Of a DNA stretch of 64,000 nucleotides, positions 9,534 to 17,995 are shown piece after piece (the stretch's first letter is position 1; each line of letters opens with the position of its first letter). The translations under genes were made by a program, and so were the position numbers. Source of the DNA: DASQPA01 sp963757335 (GTDB lineage: Bacteria > Acidobacteriota > Thermoanaerobaculia > Multivoradales > UBA5704); NCBI GenBank assembly GCA_963757335.1, contig CAVWRJ010000024.1, positions 124,001 through 188,000 on the forward strand, in the 5' to 3' direction. The notes under the pieces were generated by a model. The model saw only the letters and a program-made list of their open reading frames with translations. It was not told the DNA's origin and ran no database searches.

Positions 9534-10753
9534 CGGTTGCCCTCGGGCACCAGCGCACGGATCAGGTCGGCGAAGCGGCGACGGTAGGCCGGCCAGGTGG
9601 CGGCCTCGGCCGAGCGGCGGCAGTCGGCCCGCATGCCGCGCACGGCCTCGCCGTTTCGAGCGCACCAGAGCATCCGCTCGGCCAGGGCGGCGGCGTCCTC
9701 CGCGGGAACGATCCAGCCGTTCCTCCCCGGCTCCACGAGGGCCTTGGCGCCGACCTTTTCGGAGACCAGGACGGGCAGGCCGGCCGCCAGGGCCTCCGCC
9801 ACCACCATGCCGTAGGAGTCGTTGCGGGAGGGGAGCACGAGGCAGTCGGCCTGGCGGAACTCTGCCGCCAGCTCGCGCTGGCTGACCGGGCCCCTGAAGA
9901 AGATGCCGGAGTCCGGCGCTTCGGCCCCGAGGAGGCCGAAGGCATCGCCCTTCGGGCCGACGATCCGCAGCTCCACCCCGCTCTCCGCGGTACGGACCCG
10001 GCGGAAGGCGTCGAGCAGGAGATCGAAGCCCTTGCGGTGGATCGTCGCTCCGGAGAAGACGAAGCGGAGGCCGCCGCGCGTCTCCTCGCCGGTGCTCGTG
10101 GGCGGCGTGAACAGGCCGATGTCCGCCCCCAGGGGCACAGCGTGCACCCGCTCGGCCGGCACCCCAGCTTCCAGGTAGGTCTCCCGCGCCAGCTCCGAGA
10201 CGGTGAGGATGTGATCGGCGAGCTCGATCTCCAGGTCCTTCACCCGGATCACCCGCCGGTGGAGGGCCGGTGGGTCGGTCGTGCCGTGCAGCCGGTCCTG
10301 GGCCTGATGATGGAGCGAGGGGGCGTCGAGGAGGGTCGTGATCCCCAGCCGGCGGGCCCTCTCGAAGGTAGTGAGGGCCGAGATTTCGCAGGCAATGCAG
10401 GCGATGACCGCGTTCGGCATCCTGCTCCGGGAGCCGGCCAGGCGCCGCGCCGCCCAGCGGTCGAACCGCCGGCAGGCGCAGTAGTCGGCCCAGGCGGCCC
10501 CGCGCGGCGGGAGGAGGAGGTCGCCGAGCCGGCGGAGCGCCGGGGTCTGGGGGTGCCAGACCGCCCGGACGGGATCGAGTGGGACGGGCTCGTAGCGCTC
10601 CAGGTGCCGCCTGAGAGCGGCCGGGACCCGCGCCACCTGCTCCGCCACGGCGGGGACGCCGGCCCAGTAGCCGGCGAGGAGGCCCGCCTCGTCGAGCGCG
10701 AGGGCGGCCTGGTGCGAGTGCTGCCTGCCGGGATGGGTCACCAGGGCTCTCAT
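9530..10753 (-). CDS. Family 4 glycosyltransferase
   Basis: A 407-residue GT-B protein starting at the ATG at 10753, which overlaps the polymerase stop. Signature parts are LRFVFSGATIHRKGFDLLLD, SGIFFRGPVSQRELAAEFRQ and SRNDSYGMVVAEALAAGLPV. The N-terminal half is more divergent (HSHQAALALDEAGLLAGYW), as is usual for the acceptor domain. It is translated directly after the Wzy-like protein and probably adds one sugar of the repeat unit. Donor and linkage cannot be inferred. Confidence 0.84.
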   Translation of the reverse strand: MRALVTHPGRQHSHQAALALDEAGLLAGYWAGVPAVAEQVARVPAALRRHLERYEPVPLDPVRAVWHPQTPALRRLGDLLLPPRGAAWADYCACRRFDRWAARRLAGSRSRMPNAVIACIACEISALTTFERARRLGITTLLDAPSLHHQAQDRLHGTTDPPALHRRVIRVKDLEIELADHILTVSELARETYLEAGVPAERVHAVPLGADIGLFTPPTSTGEETRGGLRFVFSGATIHRKGFDLLLDAFRRVRTAESGVELRIVGPKGDAFGLLGAEAPDSGIFFRGPVSQRELAAEFRQADCLVLPSRNDSYGMVVAEALAAGLPVLVSEKVGAKALVEPGRNGWIVPAEDAAALAERMLWCARNGEAVRGMRADCRRSAEAATWPAYRRRFADLIRALVPEGNR

Positions 10754-12228
10754 CGGGTACCGGGGGAACCGGGGGTAGCGGTGGGAAAGGCCGGCTGAAG
10801 TCGAACGGCGGATAGGGCCGGGACGGCGGGGGTGTGGGGGGGATCGGCGGCAACCGTGCGTCGGGGCGCCCGGGTGGGTACCGCGGCGTCGGCCGGCCGG
10901 TCGAGCCGCATCACCGTCATCAGGAGGCCGCCCAAAAACCAGTAGTAGACGTCCGCGGTGACGTCGAACACGAGGTTGCCGGGGAGCTGAGCGAGAAAGA
11001 AGAGAAAGGCCGCGATGGCGAGCGCGCGGTGGAAACCGGTGCGCAGCGCAAAGACCTGGCGGAGAGCGAAAAAGATCAGATAGATCCGCACCCAGTAGAC
11101 GAGAAGGAAGCCCACCGGGCCGAGCTCGAGCATGATCCGGCCGGACTCGACCTCGGTGATGAGACCGTCCAGCCAGCTGTAGGGGGCGATCCCCTTGGTC
11201 ACCGCCGCGGCGGTCTGGTGGGTGGCCCCGATGCCATAACCGAACGGACCGGCATCCCCGATGATTTCGAAGGGGGAGAGGAACGGGGCGGAGTAGCGGG
11301 AGGAGGAATCTGAGGAGCCGAACGCCCGGTCCTGGAAAGCTTCGAGAGCCTCCGGTGCCGCATAGCTCAGGAATACCGCGAGGAGGGCAAAGCCGATCAT
11401 CAGCCGGCCGAAGATCGCCCCCCCCTGCCGCTCGCGCACGACCGCCAGATACCAGTAGAAGGGGAAGAGCAGGGCGAGGGTGAAGACGGGTCCCCGGGAG
11501 CCGGTCATCAGCATGCCGAAGAACGTCATCCCCAGGGCGAGGTAAATCACGAGGTGCCCCTTGAACCGCCACTTGATCGCCGAGAGGAGCGCCAGGATGA
11601 GGATCGCGGTGGCGAAGAGGTAGGAGCTGTAGCCGGAGATGTAGGAGAACGTGCCGGTCACCCGCACGAACGTCGAGGACCCGAAGGTCGTCGCGAAGCC
11701 GCCCTCCTCGCCGCCGCGGGCATAGGTGTTGAGGGCGCTCGTCGCCGGGCTGAAGAACTGGGCCATGGCGAGGAGGCCGACGGGGACCGAGAGCAGAATA
11801 TAGCGGCGGAGGAACCGGGCGAGCTCGACGTCCGAGGCGAACACCGCCGGCATGACGTAGAGGAACGGGACATAGAAGAAATAGGCTTTGAAGCCCAACA
11901 TGCCGACCAGCAGGTTGGGCAGCTTGGGATTGAAGATTTCGAGCAGGCCCAAGACGGCGCCGGCGACGAGAGCGATGCGGAGCGCCGGCATCGAGGGCGC
12001 CTGATAGCGTACCCGGTCGCGGCTCCGCAGGTAGCCGGCGTAGGCCCCGAGGAAGAGGACGTCCTTGGCGAAGTAGACGAGGTCCTGCGCCCCCGGCATC
12101 AGCCACTTGCGGATGGCGCCTTCCAGAATGACGAGGACCATGGCGACCTGGAACGACTGTTTCCAGCGGTTCATGGCCCAGAAGGCGGCGGCGATGCCGA
12201 AGAAGACGAGGATGCTCCGCGAGTCCAT
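10750..12228 (-). CDS. Wzy/O-antigen polymerase-like membrane protein
   Basis: A 492-residue polytopic protein with about ten or more hydrophobic segments (for example LVIYLALGMTFFGMLM, LMIGFALLAVFLSYA, FLLVYWVRIYLIFFAL, FLFFLAQLPGNLVFDV) and a large periplasmic-type loop containing TGSRGP and an SSDSSSRYS region. This architecture matches O-antigen polymerases/ligases (Wzy/WaaL superfamily), which have little conserved sequence. With the Wzx-type flippase in the same operon, polymerisation of flipped repeat units in the periplasm is the best reading. The C-terminal tail is Pro/Ala-rich and partly encoded by 9-bp repeats (10755-10790), so it is probably disordered. Confidence 0.75.
   Translation of the reverse strand: MDSRSILVFFGIAAAFWAMNRWKQSFQVAMVLVILEGAIRKWLMPGAQDLVYFAKDVLFLGAYAGYLRSRDRVRYQAPSMPALRIALVAGAVLGLLEIFNPKLPNLLVGMLGFKAYFFYVPFLYVMPAVFASDVELARFLRRYILLSVPVGLLAMAQFFSPATSALNTYARGGEEGGFATTFGSSTFVRVTGTFSYISGYSSYLFATAILILALLSAIKWRFKGHLVIYLALGMTFFGMLMTGSRGPVFTLALLFPFYWYLAVVRERQGGAIFGRLMIGFALLAVFLSYAAPEALEAFQDRAFGSSDSSSRYSAPFLSPFEIIGDAGPFGYGIGATHQTAAAVTKGIAPYSWLDGLITEVESGRIMLELGPVGFLLVYWVRIYLIFFALRQVFALRTGFHRALAIAAFLFFLAQLPGNLVFDVTADVYYWFLGGLLMTVMRLDRPADAAVPTRAPRRTVAADPPHTPAVPALSAVRLQPAFPTATPGSPGTR
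10755..10790. repeat. 9-bp tandem repeat at 3' end of polymerase gene
   Basis: Units GGGTACCGG, GGGAACCGG, GGGTAGCGG and a looser TGGGAAAGG. A further degenerate stretch of similar period continues to about 10860. Closely related to the array at 40582-40608. Confidence 0.7.
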
Positions 12229-12231
12229 GGG

Positions 12232-13323
12232 CTAGGCCGCTCCCTCGGCTTCGCCGGCGCGCCGGGCCGGGGTGGTCCGCCGGGCGAGGGCGCGCGACAG
12301 CTCGTCGAAATAGAGTTGACCGATGCGGTTCGCGGTGTGCCCGGCGAGATGGCGCGGCGCCTCGGCCTGGAGCGTGGCGCGCCGGGCCGGGTCGGCGAGG
12401 AGCTCGGCGAGGACCGCCGCCAGGTCCCCCGCATTGCCGTTCTCGAAGGTCCTTCCGCAGGGGCCGATGGCCTGGGGCAGGCCACCCCCCCGCGAGGCGA
12501 CGACGGCACAGCCGCAGGCGATCCCCTCCAGGGCGACGATCCCGAACGGCTCGTTGTAGCGCGAGGGGACGACCAGGATGCGGTGCCGGTTGAGCAGCTG
12601 GACCAGCTCCTCTCCGGTGCGGGTGCCGAGGAGCTCGACCTGCTGGCGGAGGCCCAGGCGTACGGCCTGCTCCTTGAGGCGCGGCGCCTCGGGGCCGTCG
12701 CCGATCACCGTGAGGCGCGGGCGGAGGCCCCGCCCGGCGAGGTGTCCGAGGGCGTCGAGGAGGACGTCCACCCCCTTGTCCGAGACCAGCCGGCCCAGGA
12801 AGACTAAGTCTTCCGAGCGCTCCACGTCGGGGAGGAGCCGGAACAGGCGGTCCCGGTAGGGGTTGGGAATGACGACCGAGGGCGATCCGAGGTCGGCGGC
12901 GACGCTCTCGGAGACCGAGATGGAAGAGCTGGCGAAGCGCAGCAGGAAGCGCTTCAGCCGGTCGCGCCAGACGATGCGGCCGTCCGACTGGCGGTACCAG
13001 CTGTGGTGCGAGACCGCCCACGGCCGGCGGACGAGGAGGAGCGGCCAGAGACCCCGCAGGCTGACGTTGGCCTGGTAATAGAGGTCGCACCAGCGCGTCA
13101 GGCGGAGAAGCTCGCGCGGTCCGGGACAGCGGACGACCTGATAGGGGAGGGCGTCCTCCGGGGTATTGGCGGGCTTGGCGGGCTCCGCGGGGTCCGCCGC
13201 GGTCCGAGTCACGACGACCACCGCGCAGCCCAGACGTACCATCTCGGCCGCGAACTGGGCCACGTTGATCTCCAACCCACCGACCTTGGGCAGGAAGGCG
13301 GGCGAGTAGACGAGGAGCTTCAT
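12232..13323 (-). CDS. Family 4 glycosyltransferase
   Basis: A 363-residue GT-B enzyme beginning MKLLVYSPAFLPKVGGLE, the usual N-terminal strand and glycine loop of GT4. C-terminal features are LVFLGRLVSDKGVDVLLDAL, LTVIGDGPEAPRLKE and YNEPFGIVALEGIACGCAVV. The ATG at 13323 overlaps the preceding stop (ATGA). Residues near 65-75 form AADPAEPAKPAN, encoded by a 9-bp repeat (13162-13206) placed in what should be a surface loop. It lies just upstream of the polymerase gene. Confidence 0.85.
   Translation of the reverse strand: MKLLVYSPAFLPKVGGLEINVAQFAAEMVRLGCAVVVVTRTAADPAEPAKPANTPEDALPYQVVRCPGPRELLRLTRWCDLYYQANVSLRGLWPLLLVRRPWAVSHHSWYRQSDGRIVWRDRLKRFLLRFASSSISVSESVAADLGSPSVVIPNPYRDRLFRLLPDVERSEDLVFLGRLVSDKGVDVLLDALGHLAGRGLRPRLTVIGDGPEAPRLKEQAVRLGLRQQVELLGTRTGEELVQLLNRHRILVVPSRYNEPFGIVALEGIACGCAVVASRGGGLPQAIGPCGRTFENGNAGDLAAVLAELLADPARRATLQAEAPRHLAGHTANRIGQLYFDELSRALARRTTPARRAGEAEGAA
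13162..13206. repeat. 9-bp tandem repeat in a glycosyltransferase loop
   Basis: Five units with period 9: GGTATTGGC, GGGCTTGGC, GGGCTCCGC, GGGGTCCGC, CGCGGTCCG. They encode a Pro/Ala/Glu-rich insertion. Confidence 0.7.
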
Positions 13324-14342
13324 GGCCGTTCTCTCGGGGCGAGGAGGTCGCGGAACGACTCCGCCTGGTGGGCGAGCGAGTGTGGAAGGTACCAGGCATG
13401 AGCGGCGTTGGCGAGGGCCTGGAGCTTCCGCAGCGGGGGAGAGACCCGGCTGGGGGCCCAGTAAGGCGGCCCTGAGCCAGCGCCCCCAACGCCGATATCT
13501 CCGATATCGCCCTTTTCCGGCGACGACCAGGCGCAGACGGGGAGCAGTCCGTGGGCGCAGTAGGCGGCGAAGATCGTCGACTTGGGGAGGAAGCCGGGCG
13601 GGTAGGCGACGAACCCGGCGCGCGCCGCCAGCAGCTCTGCGCTCACCTCCGGCGTGGAGAGCGGCCCCAGGGCTCGCACGGGGACGCCGCCGACCTCCGC
13701 CGGGAGGACCGCGATAGACGGGACCGAGATCGACGATCTCCTCGACGGCGAGGGCCCCGCAGGCCGCGGCGAGAGCCTCCCGCTCTGCCCCGTAGGCGCG
13801 GGAGCGGACGCCGGCACTGCCGAAGACGACCATCCGCGTGCCCTCGGCCGGCCAGGATCCGGTACCGCCTCCGGCTCGCCCACGGTCGAGAAGACCGGGA
13901 TCACCACCGCGCTCCCGGGGTGCAGGCGGGAGAGCAGCCGCGCGTAGAGGTCAAGGCTGGTGGCGCAGCGATCGCTGGTCCGGGCGAGCGCCGCGGCGAG
14001 CCGCCGCTGCACGGGCGCGAGCCAGAAGGAGCTGCGCCAGAAGGGGCCGGTGGCGTAGACCTCATGAAAGAAGGTGACCAGCCGGCGCTCTCCGCTCTCC
14101 CGGCGCCAGCGGCGGAGGTCGCGCACCAGCGCGACCGGACAGCCGCGGGATTGGTAGGCGTAGTTCACGTAGTGGAGGAGGCAGGTCGAGGCGCCGAGGT
14201 CTCTCCCGCCTGAAGAGCTCCCGGCGGTGACCAGATCGCTCTCGATGCCGCAGCGCGCTGCGAGCTCGCGGCCGAGGGCCTCGGCATAGCTCCGGACGCC
14301 GCCCAGGGAGCCGGAGCGGGGGACGATCTGGACGATCCTCAA
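13320..14342 (-). CDS. Glycosyltransferase-like protein with two apparent frameshifts
   Basis: The start is probably the TTG at 14342 (RIVQIVPRSGSLGGVRSYAE), which gives a TTGA overlap with the GT9 gene; the glycine loop is that of GT-B enzymes. The frame is lost near 13850 (apparently one missing base), continues as MVVFGSAGVRSRAYG, and shifts back near 13725 (one extra base) into IAVLPAEVGGVPVRALGPLS. The two changes cancel, leaving 1,023 bp and about 340 residues. The rebuilt protein is a weak match to GT4. The segment GDIGDIGVGG comes from 9-bp repeats at 13482-13508. Confidence 0.6.
   Translation of the reverse strand: MRIVQIVPRSGSLGGVRSYAEALGRELAARCGIESDLVTAGSSSGGRDLGASTCLLHYVNYAYQSRGCPVALVRDLRRWRRESGERRLVTFFHEVYATGPFWRSSFWLAPVQRRLAAALARTSDRCATSLDLYARLLSRLHPGSAVVIPVFSTVGEPEAVPDPGRPRARGWSSSAVPASAPAPTGQSGRLSPRPAGPSPSRRSSISVPSIAVLPAEVGGVPVRALGPLSTPEVSAELLAARAGFVAYPPGFLPKSTIFAAYCAHGLLPVCAWSSPEKGDIGDIGVGGAGSGPPYWAPSRVSPPLRKLQALANAAHAWYLPHSLAHQAESFRDLLAPRERP
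13482..13508. repeat. 9-bp tandem repeat, three units
   Basis: GCCCCCAAC, GCCGATATC, TCCGATATC with period 9; encodes the GDIGDIGVGG segment of a glycosyltransferase. Confidence 0.6.
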
Positions 14343-15472
14343 GCCGCCCCCTCCCGACCCGCCGGGGCGACCCCCGCCGCTGACAGTTCCTGGAGCTGCT
14401 CCCGGAGAACCGCCATCACCTCGGCGGGGGTGTAAATCTCCTCCCGCTCTCCCGCCTCCCGGCCGAGGCTTCGACAGGTCTCGGGATAGCCCCACTGGGC
14501 GTCGTGCTGCCGGGCGGAGGGGAAGGAGCGGCCGAGGAGGACGAACGTCGGCTTCCTAAAGGCGGCCGCGGCGTGCATCAGAACGCTCGAATTGCAGAGG
14601 ACGAGGTCGGCCGCGGCGACGAGGGCGAAGGTCTCCCGCAGGCTCAAAAACCCCGCGAGGTTGAGCGCCCCGGGCGCCGCTCGGAGGACCCGCTCGCCCA
14701 GGGGACCGTCCCGGGGGCCGCCGGCGACGACGAGCGCCACCCCGGTCTCGGCCAGCCGGGCGGCGAGCTCGGCGAAGCTCTCGGCCGGCCAGCACTTGGC
14801 GGCGAGCCCCCCGGCGGGGGCGACGACCACCCGCGGGCGTTCCGGTCCGAAGCGGGAGCACCAGACCTGCTCGCCCGTCCACCTCTCGGCAGCGGTGAGA
14901 AAGATCTGCGGCCGGGAGGGCGGGAGGTCGGTCGCCCCGAGGATCTCGGCGAAGCGCAGCGCGCTCCTCCCGACCTGCTCTTGGGGATCGAAGTCGACCG
15001 TGCGCGCGACCCCGGTGTGGCCGCCGGCATAACCGCGGACCCCGAGCCGCAGGGGGATGCGAGCCCGGAGGAGGAGGAGCGACCCCCAGGGGCTGCCGAG
15101 GACGTCGATGCCGGCGTCGAAGCTCCGCCGGGCGAGCTCCCGCGCCTGGGCCGAGAAGGCGATGTAGGCGAGGATGCGCGGCCAGCTCTGGCGCGGCACG
15201 AACTTGTTGAACCAGGGGGCATCGACCACCAGGACGTCCGAGAGATGGGGGTTGTGCCGGAGGGTGGCGACGTTCCAGCGCCCCACCGCGGCGACGATCT
15301 CGGCTGCCGGGAAGCGCCTTCTCAGGGCCTCGAAGAGGGGGGTCACGACGAGGAGGTCGCCTAAGTCGTTGTTGCGCAGGACGAGGATCGACCGCGGCTC
15401 CCTACCTTCGAGCGTAGGGGGAGCAAAGCGGGCGGCGGTCCAGACCAGCGCCTCGGCGAGGGCGCCCGTCAT
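14339..15472 (-). CDS. Family 9 glycosyltransferase (heptosyltransferase-like)
   Basis: A 377-residue protein. The start at 15472 follows GCGGAGG. RSILVLRNNDLGDLLVVTPLFEAL is the N-terminal signature of GT9, and the second domain has VVVAPAGGLAAKCWPAESFAEL followed by ADLVLCNSSVLMHAAAAF, matching the family's pattern around the nucleotide-sugar site. GT9 enzymes include the ADP-heptose transferases of LPS core. Here, inside an exopolysaccharide-type operon, the donor need not be heptose. It lies 43 bp after the FkbM gene. Confidence 0.82.
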   Translation of the reverse strand: MTGALAEALVWTAARFAPPTLEGREPRSILVLRNNDLGDLLVVTPLFEALRRRFPAAEIVAAVGRWNVATLRHNPHLSDVLVVDAPWFNKFVPRQSWPRILAYIAFSAQARELARRSFDAGIDVLGSPWGSLLLLRARIPLRLGVRGYAGGHTGVARTVDFDPQEQVGRSALRFAEILGATDLPPSRPQIFLTAAERWTGEQVWCSRFGPERPRVVVAPAGGLAAKCWPAESFAELAARLAETGVALVVAGGPRDGPLGERVLRAAPGALNLAGFLSLRETFALVAAADLVLCNSSVLMHAAAAFRKPTFVLLGRSFPSARQHDAQWGYPETCRSLGREAGEREEIYTPAEVMAVLREQLQELSAAGVAPAGREGAA

Positions 15473-15515
15473 CCTCCGCCAGCTCCTCCAGCACCGCCGG
15501 ACGGCCGCGAGCCTT

Positions 15516-16301
15516 CTACGCACGGGACTCCAGGCGGCGGAGCCGCGCATCGTGGAGCCCGGGGACGGCGCAGAGGAGGTTCGCCGAGCCCGCGAGGGCG
15601 GCGAGGTCGCGCTCCGGATCGGCGAGCGGACGGACCTCCCGGTCGACGAGGAGGAAGCGCGAGTAGCCGAACCCGGAGAGGAAACGGACGACCTCTGGCG
15701 GCGCGTACCCGAAGTTCCGGGTCCAGTCCGGGTTGACCTCCAGGTGGAGGAGCGGCCGGCAGCTCGCGAGGGTCTCGGCCGCGCTGCGGAGGACTGAGAG
15801 CTCCGCCCCCTCGACATCGCACTTGACGAAGCCCGGCCGCGACCCGTGCTCTCTGACGTAGCCGTCGAGCGTCCGCACCCGGCAGTCGTAGCTCCGCACC
15901 TCCCGCGGCCGGGTCCACGAGCCCACCGCGTGCCGGGCCATCGAGGCCTGGCCGTAGTCGGCGTCGGGGACGAAGAGGGGGAGGGAGCCCTCCCGGTCGC
16001 CCAGGGCGCAATCGTTCAACACGACGTTGTCGAACCGCCGGTCGCGGGCGAGGCTCGCGGCGAGGCCGAGGAAGGTCTCCGGGATCGGCTCGAAGGCATG
16101 GACCTGGCCGCGCCGGCCCACCAGGTGCGAGAAGAGGAGGGTGTAGTAGCCGGCGTTCGCCCCGACGTCGAAGACGACGTCGCCGCGCTCGACGACCGCG
16201 AGGAAGACGAGCTTCTCGACGTTGACCTGCCGCCGCCTTTTGAGGAGCCCCGCGTAGAGGCCGGGCGCCTGGGCGAGCGCGAAATCGAGGAGCCGTCTCA
16301 T
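15516..16301 (-). CDS. FkbM family methyltransferase
   Basis: A 261-residue protein starting at 16301 in an ATGA overlap with the upstream GT2. VVFDVGANAGYYTLLFSHL (motif I), VHAFEPIPETF and PGFVKCDVEGAELSVL define an FkbM SAM methyltransferase. Probably O-methylates a sugar of the repeat unit. Fourth member of this family in the operon. Confidence 0.83.
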   Translation of the reverse strand: MRRLLDFALAQAPGLYAGLLKRRRQVNVEKLVFLAVVERGDVVFDVGANAGYYTLLFSHLVGRRGQVHAFEPIPETFLGLAASLARDRRFDNVVLNDCALGDREGSLPLFVPDADYGQASMARHAVGSWTRPREVRSYDCRVRTLDGYVREHGSRPGFVKCDVEGAELSVLRSAAETLASCRPLLHLEVNPDWTRNFGYAPPEVVRFLSGFGYSRFLLVDREVRPLADPERDLAALAGSANLLCAVPGLHDARLRRLESRA

Positions 16302-17271
16302 GCGCTGCCGCCGATCAGGCCGCGGAGGGGGAACTTCCAGCGCGGCTGGCCGTGGAGGGTGGCGACGTAGGGGACGATCTTCCGGCCGCTCCGGAAGGCC
16401 GCCCAGTTCGGACCCCGGCTGAGGCCCGAGCCGTAGTAGGTGAGGAGCTCTGCGAGAAACGCGCGGTCGTCGGCGTCGAGGAGCGGCAGGTCGAGGGCGT
16501 CTTTGAGCCGCGCCGTCTCGTGCTCGCAGCGCCGCCGCCAGTCGGCGCGGAAACGCCCGCCGAGGAGGGCGCGGAGCCGCCGGCGCGGGCGCCGCCGCTC
16601 CGCGGGGTCGACGTAGGTCAGGCTCTCGGGATGCTGGCGGTAGACCTGGAGCCTCTGGTCGAGGTATTTGATCCCGCCGAGCTTCGAGGCGACGAGGGCG
16701 AGCCAGCCGTCGTGGTACGGCTGATGCGGTGGGATGGGGAGAGCCTGGCGAACGAGCTCGCGCCGAAACAGCAGGGTGTGGCTGACGACCCAGTTCTCGG
16801 CCAGGAGGTTGACGGCTCAAGCGGCCGGTGCCGGAGAGCCGGGCGAAGTCGATGACCTGTTGGGTCGAGGTATCGAGCGCTCGTCCGGCCGTCGGGGCAG
16901 AGCACCTCCTGCGAGTTGCAGTAGATGAGGGTGAAGTCGCCGAGGTTCTCGACGAGAGTCGCGAGCTTGTGGGGCTTCCACAGGTCGTCCTGGTCGGCGA
17001 GGGCGATGAGCTCGCCCGTGCAGAGCGAGATCGCGCGTTCGAAGTTCCTGACCAGCCCCAGCCGGGAGGGGTTCACCACGTAGCGCAGGCCGCGGCTCAG
17101 CGCATACTCTGCGAGGATAGCGACGGTGCCGTCGGTCGAGGCGTCGTCGCTCGCCACCACCTCGATCTCGGGGATGCCGCCGGTCTGGCCATAGATCGTC
17201 TCCAACTGCTCGCGCAGGTACTTCGCGCCATTCCAGGTGGCGATGGCGACCGAGACGAGCGGCGGGGTCAC
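16298..17271 (-). CDS. Family 2 glycosyltransferase, two apparent frameshifts
   Basis: From the GTG at 17271 the protein has the full GT2 head: VSVAIATWNGAKYLREQLE, VVASDDASTDGT and IALADQDDLWKPHKL (DxD region). Frame breaks occur near 16880 (then STQQVIDFARLSGTG) and near 16818 (then AVNLLAENWVVSHTLLF and YHDGWLALVAS). The span of 974 bp is 324 codons plus two bases, so two extra bases explain everything and give 323 residues ending at a TGA that overlaps the FkbM start. It resembles rhamnosyltransferase-type GT2 proteins. Sequencing error is the likelier cause of the breaks. Confidence 0.75.
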
Positions 17272-17296
17272 GGGCGGCCTGCCGGAGGACGGCCGG

Positions 17297-17995
17297 TCAA
17301 GGCTTCCTCGCCAGGGTGCGGTACTGGAAGATGAAGAAGTCCTTGAGGCGGCCGGCGGTGAGCGCGTTCAAGGCCCTATGCCGCAGGCCGTAGGCCCCCA
17401 TGTTGGCCTCCATGGCCTCGACCTGGAGGCCCGCCTGCTCGAAGAGCTCGCGGATGTTCTTGCGGCAGAAGAAGCGCAGGTGGGTGCGATCGAGAAGGCC
17501 GGCCTCGGCATAGCGGAAGTCGCCACCGAGGACGATCGAGCGCAGGGCCCGGTGATTGCGCAGGTTGGGAATGCTGCTCAAGAAGATGCCGCCCGGCTTG
17601 AGGAGGCGAGTGAGGAGGGTCACGGTGCGCCAGGGATCGATCAGGTGCTCGAGGACGTCGGCGCAGAGGACGACGTCGAACGTCCCGCCGTCCAGCTCCG
17701 CCGCCACGGTGTCGACATCGCCGCAGAGGAAGCGATCGACCGGCGGCAAGCCGGCATCTGCGGCATCGGCGGCATCGGCGGGGGAGGGCTCCACGATGTC
17801 GACGCCGACCGTGTAGGAGGCGATTCCCAGGGCCTTCGCCTGGCGGAGCGTCGCGCCGTTCCCCGCTCCGATCTCCAGGAGGCGGAGGCCGGCGTTCGGC
17901 GGCAGCATGGCGAGGAGGTCGAGGCGCGGGTAGTTGAAGTAGCCCGGCTCCTTGTCCAGGTAGAGCGCGGCGGTCGGTTCCGTGCGGTCTGCCAT
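17297..17995 (-). CDS. Class I SAM-dependent methyltransferase
   Basis: A 232-residue protein with LRLLEIGAGNGATLRQAK (motif I), FDVVLCADVLEHLIDPW (motif IV region) and LLKPGGIFLSSIPN (post-motif). This is the methyltransferase type often paired with glycosyltransferases. Residues around 77-86 (PADAADAADAG) come from a 9-bp repeat at 17752-17778 sitting in a loop after the second strand. Its start codon overlaps the upstream stop by one base. Substrate unknown, probably a sugar intermediate. Confidence 0.82.
   Translation of the reverse strand: MADRTEPTAALYLDKEPGYFNYPRLDLLAMLPPNAGLRLLEIGAGNGATLRQAKALGIASYTVGVDIVEPSPADAADAADAGLPPVDRFLCGDVDTVAAELDGGTFDVVLCADVLEHLIDPWRTVTLLTRLLKPGGIFLSSIPNLRNHRALRSIVLGGDFRYAEAGLLDRTHLRFFCRKNIRELFEQAGLQVEAMEANMGAYGLRHRALNALTAGRLKDFFIFQYRTLARKP
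17752..17778. repeat. 9-bp tandem repeat, three units, in a methyltransferase loop
   Basis: CGGCATCTG, CGGCATCGG, CGGCATCGG. The same register contains GGCATCGGC, also found as a unit of the array at 656-709. Confidence 0.75.

Noticed and set aside
9530..13489. One giant minus-strand protein of 1,319 residues
   Set aside because: Only the last 407 residues (from 10753) look like a protein; the rest is antisense-like frame through the polymerase and two glycosyltransferase genes.
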